Part shown: in pieces, positions 53,900 to 61,310 of the stretch
Position numbering within the stretch: the first letter of the stretch is position 1
Layout of the letters: each line of letters opens with the position of its first letter
Source: DVED01 sp963838375
Lineage (GTDB): Bacteria; Cyanobacteriota; Cyanobacteriia; Cyanobacteriales; Geitlerinemataceae
DNA: 64,000 nt
Assembly (NCBI GenBank): GCA_963838375.1
Contig: CAWIQY010000008.1
Location: 62,001 to 126,000 of the forward strand
Direction: 5' to 3'
The notes under the pieces: generated by a model
What the model was told of the DNA's origin: nothing
Database searches by the model: none
Seen by the model: only the letters and a program-made list of their open reading frames with translations
Position numbers and translations under genes: made by a program

Positions 53900-53924
53900 C
53901 TTATCATCTATTGTAGATGATAAG
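53900..53924 (+). promoter_or_regulatory. Perfect hairpin abutting the tnpB start codon
   Basis: cttatcatcta (53900-53910), loop ttg, tagatgataag (53914-53924), immediately followed by the ATG at 53925. The 11-bp stem covers the place where a ribosome-binding site would be, so it could suppress translation; it could also be a protein-binding operator. A TATATT at 53894-53899 just before it may be the -10 box. Confidence 0.75.
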
Positions 53925-55088
53925 ATGCTCGTTTACGAAAGTAAGTTAAAAGGAACTCAAGACCAATACAGAAAGCTGGATGAAGCGATTCGTACTGGCT
54001 TGTTTGTTCGCAATGCTTGCATTCGTTTGTGGATAGATAGAGGAGCGAAAAGCCGCAATGACTTGTATAAGCATTGTAAAGTTTTAGCCGACGATCCAGA
54101 ATTTCCCTGGGCTAAAAAATTAAACTCTCAAGCTAGACAGGCTAGTGCCGAGAGAGCCTGGGCATCTATTAGTCGATTCTTTGAGAACTGCAAGAAACAA
54201 AGACCCGGAAAGAAAGGTTTTCCTAAGTTTAAGAAAAACCGGACTCATCATGGGTCGGTTGAATACAAGCAATCGGGCTACAAACTATCTGAAGATCGAA
54301 AGTTCATTAACTTCACGGATGGCTTTGACGCCGGATTGTTTAGACTTTGGGGAACTCGGAACCTGCACTATCATCAACTTAACCAAATCAAACGAGTTAG
54401 AGTGGTGAGACATGCCGACGGGTATTACGCACAGTTTTCCATCGACCATAACCGAGTAGAAAAAAGAAAGCCCACCGGTCAAACTGTAGGGTTAGATGTG
54501 GGCTTGGTTCATTTTTATACAGATAGTAATGGAGAAACCGTAGATAATCCTAGATATCTGAGAAAATCCGAGCGTCAGCTAAAACGGCTACAAAAACGAG
54601 TTTCTCAGAAATTGGTTAAAGGAAGAGAACGATCTAAGAACTACAAAAAAGCGGTGGCAAGATTAGCCAGAAAACACCTGAAAATTAGTCGGCAGCGTAA
54701 AAACTTTGCCGTGAAGACGGCATTGTACGTAGTTCGGTCTAACGACTTGATTGCCTACGAGGACTTAAAGGTGAGAAATCTGGTAAAAAATCATCACTTA
54801 GCTAAGTCGATTGGTGATGCTTCTTGGGCAATGTTTCGAGAATGGGTTGAATATTTTGGCAAAGTCTTTGGAGTGGTAACGGTAGCCGTTCCTCCCCAAA
54901 ATACTTCCCAAAACTGTTCAAACTGCGGGCAGAAAGTCGCTAAATCTTTATCGACTAGAACCCATAAATGTCCTCGTTGTGGATATATAGCCGATCGAGA
55001 TGAAAACGCGGCGTTAAACATTCTGGAAATCGGATTGCGTACTGCGGGGCACGCAGGAACGTCTAGTTTAGAGCTAGAAAAAGCCTAG
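53925..55088 (+). CDS. tnpB: TnpB RNA-guided endonuclease (intact)
   Basis: 387 residues, complete. RuvC catalytic residues: Asp in V-G-L-D-V-G-L-V-H-F, Glu in A-Y-E-D-L-K-V-R-N-L, and Asp in I-A-D-R-D-E-N-A-A-L-N-I-L. Zinc ribbon: C-S-N-C and C-P-R-C. The N-terminal part is Lys/Arg-rich with an RNA-binding character. In characterised systems TnpB cuts DNA beside a target motif under guidance of an RNA from the element's right end. No tnpA accompanies it. It shares the N-L-V-K-N-H-x-L-A-K-S-I phrase with the decayed copy at 36827-37510, so they are probably the same subgroup. Confidence 0.93.
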   Translation: MLVYESKLKGTQDQYRKLDEAIRTGLFVRNACIRLWIDRGAKSRNDLYKHCKVLADDPEFPWAKKLNSQARQASAERAWASISRFFENCKKQRPGKKGFPKFKKNRTHHGSVEYKQSGYKLSEDRKFINFTDGFDAGLFRLWGTRNLHYHQLNQIKRVRVVRHADGYYAQFSIDHNRVEKRKPTGQTVGLDVGLVHFYTDSNGETVDNPRYLRKSERQLKRLQKRVSQKLVKGRERSKNYKKAVARLARKHLKISRQRKNFAVKTALYVVRSNDLIAYEDLKVRNLVKNHHLAKSIGDASWAMFREWVEYFGKVFGVVTVAVPPQNTSQNCSNCGQKVAKSLSTRTHKCPRCGYIADRDENAALNILEIGLRTAGHAGTSSLELEKA

Positions 55089-55229
55089 CCTCGAGAACGA
55101 CCTCTGCTTGATGGAAGTAATTCCTTTAAGTAAGTTGGCTCAAGGAAAGAGGAAGCCCAAAGAGAGATATGAGTGAATCCCCATTCCTTTAGGGTGGGGA
55201 AGATGTCAAAATAGAACAGACTTCTCGTC
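55089..55229 (+). ncRNA. Candidate reRNA (omega RNA) and guide of the intact TnpB element
   Basis: The 120 bases after the tnpB stop are non-coding, contain the right-end hairpin (55179-55199) and finish in TCAA (55206-55209), matching the 3' scaffold end of ISDra2-type guide RNAs. The guide would begin at 55210 (aatagaacagacttctcg). The 5' end usually lies inside tnpB and cannot be set here. Confidence 0.45.
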
Positions 55230-55322
55230 GATCGAACTTTTGATTCGATCCCGTAGCGACTTCTTCAGAGGATCGCTGATGCAACGAGATCGCCCGCGCG
55301 ATTCCAACTATTTGCCATCGAT

Positions 55323-57953
55323 ATGTCTTTCTCTCCCCAATCTCTCAGCGGTTCCGAGATTCGCCAAACGTTTCTCGAGTTTTTTGCCACCCGGCAACAT
55401 CAAATTTTGCCCAGCGCATCTCTGGTTCCAGAAGATCCCACAGTTCTACTGACGATCGCCGGAATGCTACCTTTTAAGCCGATTTTTCTGGGACATCGAT
55501 CGCCGGATTTCCCCCGCGCCACCACGTCGCAGAAATGTATCCGTACCAATGATATCGAAAATGTGGGTCGCACTGCCAGACACCACACATTTTTTGAAAT
55601 GTTGGGTAATTTCAGCTTTGGTGATTATTTTAAGGAAAAAGCGATCGCCTGGGGTTGGGAATTGGTGACGGAAGTGTTTGGCTTGCCTGCCGATCGTCTC
55701 ATCGTCAGTGTCTATCAAAAAGATGACGATGCTTTTAATATTTGGCACGAACAAATAGGCATTCCCAAACACCGCATTCAACGCATGGGAGAAGCAGATA
55801 ATTTTTGGGCATCGGGAGCAACGGGACCTTGCGGACCTTGTTCGGAAATCTACTACGATTTCCATCCCGAAAAAGGCGACGAAACCATCGACTTAGAAGA
55901 CGATAGCCGTTTTATCGAACTTTACAACCTGGTTTTTATGCAATACAACCGGGATGCCCAGGGCAATCTTTCCCCATTACAAAACCAGAATATTGACACT
56001 GGAATGGGATTGGAACGGATGGCGCAAGTCCTCCAAGGTGTTGCGAATAACTACGAAACGGATCTGATTTTTCCGATTATTAAAACGGCGGCGGAAATTG
56101 CCGGAATTGATTACACCGAATCTGACGAGAAAACGAAAACTTCCTTAAAAGTGATCGGCGATCATGTTCGGGCAGTCGTACACCTGATTGCCGATGGAAT
56201 TACCGCGTCGAATATTGGGCGAGGATACATTCTGCGTCGGTTGATTCGGCGGGTGGTGCGCCACGGGCGGTTAATTGGCATTAGTGGTGAGTTTACCGTG
56301 AAAGTAGCCCAAACTGCGATCGCGCTTTCTGAGGCAGCTTATCCGAATGTTCGGGAACGAGAAACGACGATCGAGAATGAATTGCAGCGGGAAGAATCGC
56401 AGTTCTTGAAAACTTTGGAACGGGGAGAAAAACTCCTCGCCGAAATTTTGGAGAAAAAGCCCAAGCAAATTTCTGGGGAAGAAGCGTTTAAGTTATACGA
56501 TACCTTTGGTTTTCCTTTGGAATTGACCCAAGAAATCGCCGAAGAACAGGGGTTAACGGTGGATGTCGATGGGTTTGAGGTGGAAATGGAAGCGCAGCGC
56601 GATCGCGCCCGAGATGCCCACGAAACGATCGATCTGACGGTACAAGAAAGTTTGGATAAATTGGCGGAATCTGTCCATTCAACAGAGTTTCTCGGTTATG
56701 CCGAATCTCGATTGACGTCTCAAGTTGCTGCCTTACTAGTCGGTGGAAAAACGGTGGAATCAGCAGCAGCAGGAGACGAAGTACAAGTTGTTCTCGATCG
56801 TACTCCATTCTATGCTGAATCTGGGGGACAAATCGGCGATCGCGGCTATCTTAGCGGTGATGAATTGGCGATTCGCGTTGAAGAAGTGAAAAAAGAAGGT
56901 GATATCTTCGTTCACTTCGGACGGATTGAACGGGGAAACATTACAAAAGGCGATCGAGTGACTGCCCAAATCGATCGATCGTGCCGTCGTCGCGCCCAAG
57001 CCAATCATAGCGCTACTCATTTGTTACAAGCGGCGTTAAAACTAATTATCGACGATTCTGTGTCTCAAGCGGGATCTTTGGTAGACTTCGATCGGCTGCG
57101 TTTCGACTTCAATTGTCCTCGCGCTTTAACTGCCGAAGAGTTGCAGCAAATTGAAGATTGCGTTAATACCTGGGTTGCCGAAGCGCATGCAGCAGAAATT
57201 GTAGTAATGCCGTTAGAAGATGCCAAAGCTAAAGGTGCGACGGCGATGTTTGGAGAAAAATATGCGGCTGAAGTTCGCGTGATCGATTTCCCCGGTGTTT
57301 CCATGGAATTGTGCGGCGGAACTCATGTGAGTAATACCGCAGAAATTGGCGCATTTAAGATTATCTCAGAAACCGGAATTGCGTCGGGAATTCGCCGGAT
57401 TGAAGCGGTGTCAGGACCGGCTATTTTAGATTACTTAAATTTGCGCGATCGAGTGGTGAAAGATCTCTGCGATCGATTTAAAGTCAAACCCGAAGAAATC
57501 GCCGATCGAATTACCACTTTGCAAACTGAACTCAAAACGACTCAGAAAGAAATTGATGCCGTAAAAGCTGAATTAGCCGTCGCTAAATCCGACCAATTAT
57601 TATCAGAAGCCGAAACCATTGGCGAGTTTCAAATCCTAGTTTGCCAGATGGGAGAAACCGATGCCGAATCCCTGAAAACTGCCGCAGAACGCTTACAGCA
57701 AAAACTCGGCGCGGCTGCTGTAGTCTTGGGTTCTGTACCTGAAGAGGGCAAAGTTAGCCTAGTGGCAGCCTTTAGTAAAGAAGTGAATGCCAAAGGTTTA
57801 CAAGCTGGGAAATTTATCGGGGGTATCGCCAAACTTTGTGGCGGCGGCGGCGGCGGACGTCCGAATTTAGCGCAAGCTGGGGGACGAGATCCGAGTCAGT
57901 TGGCGGAGGCTTTGGATGCTGCGAAGTCTCAGTTAGTTGAAGGGTTGAAGTAG
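55323..57953 (+). CDS. alaS: Alanyl-tRNA synthetase
   Basis: 876-residue class II synthetase. The catalytic domain has the class II motifs (R-T-N-D-I-E-N-V-G, G-P-C-G-P-C-S-E-I-Y and G-L-E-R motif 3). The editing domain zinc motifs are H-S-A-T-H (562-566) and C-G-G-T-H (664-668). The C-terminal part includes a coiled coil and the Gly-rich G-G-G-G-G-G-R-P-N-L motif. Full length. The gene is followed by a strong terminator. Confidence 0.97.
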   Translation: MSFSPQSLSGSEIRQTFLEFFATRQHQILPSASLVPEDPTVLLTIAGMLPFKPIFLGHRSPDFPRATTSQKCIRTNDIENVGRTARHHTFFEMLGNFSFGDYFKEKAIAWGWELVTEVFGLPADRLIVSVYQKDDDAFNIWHEQIGIPKHRIQRMGEADNFWASGATGPCGPCSEIYYDFHPEKGDETIDLEDDSRFIELYNLVFMQYNRDAQGNLSPLQNQNIDTGMGLERMAQVLQGVANNYETDLIFPIIKTAAEIAGIDYTESDEKTKTSLKVIGDHVRAVVHLIADGITASNIGRGYILRRLIRRVVRHGRLIGISGEFTVKVAQTAIALSEAAYPNVRERETTIENELQREESQFLKTLERGEKLLAEILEKKPKQISGEEAFKLYDTFGFPLELTQEIAEEQGLTVDVDGFEVEMEAQRDRARDAHETIDLTVQESLDKLAESVHSTEFLGYAESRLTSQVAALLVGGKTVESAAAGDEVQVVLDRTPFYAESGGQIGDRGYLSGDELAIRVEEVKKEGDIFVHFGRIERGNITKGDRVTAQIDRSCRRRAQANHSATHLLQAALKLIIDDSVSQAGSLVDFDRLRFDFNCPRALTAEELQQIEDCVNTWVAEAHAAEIVVMPLEDAKAKGATAMFGEKYAAEVRVIDFPGVSMELCGGTHVSNTAEIGAFKIISETGIASGIRRIEAVSGPAILDYLNLRDRVVKDLCDRFKVKPEEIADRITTLQTELKTTQKEIDAVKAELAVAKSDQLLSEAETIGEFQILVCQMGETDAESLKTAAERLQQKLGAAAVVLGSVPEEGKVSLVAAFSKEVNAKGLQAGKFIGGIAKLCGGGGGGRPNLAQAGGRDPSQLAEALDAAKSQLVEGLK

Positions 57954-57957
57954 TTAG

Positions 57958-57984
57958 AAAGGTGGGCAAATTGCCCACCTTTTT
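57958..57984 (+). terminator. Rho-independent terminator of alaS
   Basis: aaaggtgggcaa (57958-57969), a single central A, ttgcccaccttt (57971-57982), then further T residues. The 12-bp arms are perfect, five bases after the alaS stop. Confidence 0.93.
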
Positions 57985-57999
57985 GATTCAGTAAAAGTA

Positions 58000-58120
58000 T
58001 ATACAGCGGTTCCCGGTATTATGCGGTACATCTAGTACATCTAGAAGAAGGGCGAATGCCATTCGCCCCTACATCAACCCAAAATTTTATGTACCTCATA
58101 GCTGCGAAAACCGCTGTATA
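58000..58120. mobile_element. MITE with 31-bp imperfect terminal inverted repeats, TA-flanked (IS630-type)
   Basis: Left terminal repeat 58000-58030 starts tatacagcggtt and ends ggtaca; right repeat 58090-58120 starts tgtacc and ends aaccgctgtata. The outer 12 bases match exactly and the remainder partly. TA at each end fits the TA target preference of IS630/Tc1-type elements. It encloses a second palindrome, gggcgaat/attcgccc (58050-58068). It has no coding capacity and lies between alaS and the orphan methyltransferase. Confidence 0.8.
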
Positions 58121-58229
58121 ACTAATTTTTAATGCAGAATTTATATGAATATCATAACGATCCTGTTCGGTTAATTCGAGAAATTACTTCACGAAAATCT
58201 GGAATTAAAATACCTATTAAGACGTGTGA

Positions 58230-59516
58230 ATGAAAAAAGTAACTCTTCAAGAAGCTTGTAAACTTTTAGAAATCTCCCCTCGCCTGATTCGTCAATGGGA
58301 AAAGAAGAAATTAATTAGAGGTGAGACAATAGAAGCCAGTCCGAAACTCTTTGTTCTGGAAGAACTTCTTAAACTTCAAGGTAAAAGTCTAGATCCCAGT
58401 TCTGAAGCTAAGTTTCAAGTTTTAAAAGCAGAAAAATCCACAAGTTTTAGCGCGATCGAATTATTTGCGGGTTGCGGCGGCATGGCGCTGGGATTGGAAA
58501 ATGCCGGATTGCAAACCAAACTGTTGGCTGAAATCGATCGAGATTGTGTGAATACTCTACAACTCAATCGACCCCATTGGAATGTCATCCACGATGATGT
58601 TGCCAAAATCGACTTTACTCCCTATCGAGATACTGTAGATATTGTCGCCGGCGGATTTCCCTGCCAATCCTTCAGTTATGCCGGATATGGCAAAGGATTT
58701 GAGGATACGAGAGGAACCTTATTTTTTGAATTTGCTCGCTGTTTGGCAGAAGTTCAGCCAAAAGTTGCTGTTGCCGAGAATGTGAGGGGATTAATCAGCC
58801 ACCAAAAGGGTAAAACCTTATCGATTATTTTAAAAACTCTCGATAATCTGGGGTATCATTCAGCCTACAAACTGCTCAGTTCTCAATTTTTAGATGTTCC
58901 ACAAAAACGAGAACGAGTCATTATCATTGCCACGCGGAAGGATTTAAATATTCGACCTATTTATCCGCAAGAAAACAGCTACACCATATCTCTAAAACAA
59001 GCGCTACAAAACTGTCCTAAGTCCAGTGGAATTCAATATAATTCTAGAAAAAAAGCGATTATGGAATTAGTCCCGCCGGGCGGAAATTGGCGAGATTTAC
59101 CCGTCGATCTGCAAAAAGCGTATATGAAAAACAGTTTTTATCGGGAGGGAGGTCGAACGGGATTTGCGAAACGATTGTCTTGGAACGAACCTGCACTCAC
59201 CATTACTTGTAGTCCCGCACAAACTCAAACCGAACGATGTCATCCGGAAGAAACCCGTCCTTTAACCATCCGAGAATATGAGAGAATTCAAAGCTTTCCC
59301 GATGACTGGCAATTTACCGGTTCGATCTCATCCCAATATAAGCAAATTGGCAATGCTGTTCCCGTGAATATGGCGTATCATATTGGAAAATGCTTAATTT
59401 CTATGTTAGGTGACGATCGAAGAGATTTTCAGGAAAAATTTCTAGATCTAACACGACAAAACAACGATCGAGAATTTACACAGTTAGCGATTCCCGGATT
59501 GGAAATAATTCATTAA
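58230..59516 (+). CDS. Orphan C5-cytosine methyltransferase with N-terminal MerR-like HTH
   Basis: 428 residues. The first 50 read like a MerR-type helix-turn-helix (L-Q-E-A-C-K-L-L-E-I-S-P-R-L-I-R-Q-W-E-K), followed by a linker and a C5 methyltransferase: motif I E-L-F-A-G-C-G-G-M, motif IV F-P-C-Q-S-F-S (Cys145), motif VI E-N-V-R-G-L, motif VIII Q-K-R-E-R-V, and motif X Q-I-G-N-A-V-P-V-N. A conserved R-P-L-T-I-R-E-Y-E-R-I-Q-S-F-P lies near the C-terminus. No restriction gene is adjacent, so it may be an orphan or have lost its partner. The HTH could let it autoregulate, as known for some methyltransferases with N-terminal HTH; here this is inference. Confidence 0.9.
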   Translation: MKKVTLQEACKLLEISPRLIRQWEKKKLIRGETIEASPKLFVLEELLKLQGKSLDPSSEAKFQVLKAEKSTSFSAIELFAGCGGMALGLENAGLQTKLLAEIDRDCVNTLQLNRPHWNVIHDDVAKIDFTPYRDTVDIVAGGFPCQSFSYAGYGKGFEDTRGTLFFEFARCLAEVQPKVAVAENVRGLISHQKGKTLSIILKTLDNLGYHSAYKLLSSQFLDVPQKRERVIIIATRKDLNIRPIYPQENSYTISLKQALQNCPKSSGIQYNSRKKAIMELVPPGGNWRDLPVDLQKAYMKNSFYREGGRTGFAKRLSWNEPALTITCSPAQTQTERCHPEETRPLTIREYERIQSFPDDWQFTGSISSQYKQIGNAVPVNMAYHIGKCLISMLGDDRRDFQEKFLDLTRQNNDREFTQLAIPGLEIIH

Positions 59517-59570
59517 TCGACGAGACTGATTTGCAGCCAGCCCGATCGCACTGACTGCAAACTCTTCCAC

Positions 59571-59921
59571 TTACTCTGCTTTAGTGAATCCCAGACCGTT
59601 TTCTGCTCCATATCGCTCCATAAAGCGTAAAAAACGATCGCGATCTGCCACCGTTTTCCAGGTGTAAATCACTTCTAAATCTGTTGCCTCCCCATTGATA
59701 AACTTTCCTTTGACATCCCGAGATACAAGTTGACCTTCTTCATCCACCAGATACATTCCTGTAATTTCTTGATTGAAATCGGGAGCCAACGCATTCGGTT
59801 TGTGGAAAGTAAAAAATGCCCGACCGTTAGTGCCATCCTTTGAGCTGGTCATACGGACATCGGGAACCACATCTTCTTTTATTCCTTCGACAAATTGAAT
59901 TTGAGCTTGAATTTGAGCCAT
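59571..59921 (-). CDS. psb28: Photosystem II assembly protein Psb28
   Basis: 116 residues starting M-A-Q-I-Q-A-Q-I-Q-F-V-E-G-I, with D-G-T-N-G-R-A-F-F-T-F and I-T-G-M-Y-L-V-D-E-E-G, the standard Psb28 pattern. It binds the cytoplasmic side of PSII assembly intermediates (RC47) and is not in the mature complex. A thylakoid-associated soluble protein of normal length. Convergent with the methyltransferase gene. Confidence 0.96.
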   Translation of the reverse strand: MAQIQAQIQFVEGIKEDVVPDVRMTSSKDGTNGRAFFTFHKPNALAPDFNQEITGMYLVDEEGQLVSRDVKGKFINGEATDLEVIYTWKTVADRDRFLRFMERYGAENGLGFTKAE

Positions 59922-60028
59922 GTTTTCTGAAAAAGCTTAACAAACCTTTAATATTGTCTCATGGAAGGGGGGATAGTGGTCAGCAAAAACGGGTTTTGCC
60001 AATGTCTATTGGGTGAAACGTTTTTCGG

Positions 60029-61238
60029 TCAATCCGATCGCCCTTCGTCTAAATGCTTCATCCCGAAGTGTCGGTAGGCTTGGATCGTTTGCTCGGCGAT
60101 CGCATCCCAACTGTAGTGCTTTATGGCATATTCTCGGGCATTGGCTCCCCGGCGCCGGCGTTCGGCGGGATTTTGCAAAGCTTCTCGCAGCGCTGCCGCC
60201 ACAGCTTCAACGTCGCAACTGGCAACCCAACCGGACTGGGATTCTTCTACTGCATCGGCAATCTGAACCCGATCGGAAATGATGACGGGAACCCCAGCAA
60301 CCATCCCTTCGACCACAGCAATGCCAAAGTTCTCATAATAGGACGGCAGCACAAACACATCGGCGTATCGTAACAATAACGCTTTGGCATCCCCGGTCAC
60401 AAAACCCGCGAAGGTGGTGCATTGCAACAGCGATGACGCTTGAATTTTTCGGGCAATTTTCGCTTCGTATTCCGGATCTTGAGCATTGCTCCCTGCCATC
60501 ACGAAGTGAAACTCGAGTCCTTCGCAATGCAAGCACTCCAATGCCGGAATCAGTAGCTCCAGACCTTTTTTCGGTTCGATGCGAGAAAGAAATAATACGA
60601 TCGGACTTTCCGATGGCAAAGTTAGCTGAGTGCAATCGATTTCCACGGGTTCGCCAACATAGGGTTCCACCCCCAAAGGGATCACCAAATCTCGCGTTTT
60701 GGCGCCAAATCGGTGGGAAATTCGGGCTTCTGTTTCGGTAGTAAAATGCACGGCAGCCGCACCCGACAAATTTGCACTTTCGATCGATCCTGCGTAAATT
60801 TTCTTCAGCCATTTCTTCTTCTGCAAATCCGCTGGATCTAAGGTTCCCAGAGGTCGGAGGATATAGGGCAAATTTCGCTGTCTCGCCACCCACGCCGCAG
60901 CCGTCGTCACAGGGGAAAATAAGGCATGAATATGAGCTACATCGTACTCCGGCGCGTGTTTCCACAACCATCGCAGCAGTTCTAGAGAAAATTTGTAGCG
61001 TCGCAATGGAGAACAGCGAAAAATACCGCACCTGATAACCATTTTTCGATACAGGTTCGTTGAGGGGAACATTCAGGGGTGGCTGACCGACATCCCCGTT
61101 GGCGTTCGTCGTGAGTACCGTCACTTCTACTCCCTGACGAGCCAACGCCTCCGACAATCCCAGCACCATTTGGCTAGGTCCTCCATATACGAGAGAGATT
61201 GATGGGACGATTTGTAATATTTTTAAAGGTTGAGACAC
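60029..61238 (-). pseudogene. Family 4 glycosyltransferase, Hps-type, split by a one-base insertion
   Basis: The N-terminal frame (from 61238) reads I-L-Q-I-V-P-S-I-S-L-V-Y-G-G-P-S-Q-M-V, a GT4 donor-loop start; after G-Y-Q-V-R-Y-F it becomes nonsense. The second frame (to 60029) continues R-C-S-P-L-R-R-Y-K-F-S, then H-I-H-A-L-F-S-P, L-G-T-L-D-P and E-N-F-G-I-A-V-V-E-G-M. Removing one T from a T5 run near 61020 joins them without a gap into a protein of about 402 residues. The pattern resembles hormogonium-polysaccharide GT4 enzymes (HpsO/HpsP, by memory), linking it to the cluster at 48-52 kb. The homopolymer position favours a sequencing error or a slippage mutation. Confidence 0.85.
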
Positions 61239-61310
61239 AAATAGAATGGTAATTGATAATTGGTAATTGGTAATGGCAAAACTGAAACTAACAACCTGTC
61301 TGAATTACAC

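Larger units (their letters stand above)
53854..55209 (+). mobile_element. IS200/IS605-type element with intact TnpB
   Basis: Left-end hairpin 53854-53880 (aaagccccgcg / cgcggcttt with two bulged C), tnpB, and right-end hairpin 55179-55199 (cccca / tgggg) followed by gaagatgtcaa ending at 55209. The right end matches that of the element at 28471-29823 in its last eight bases. No tnpA. The left boundary is the start of the hairpin; the true cut may lie a few bases further out. Confidence 0.7.
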
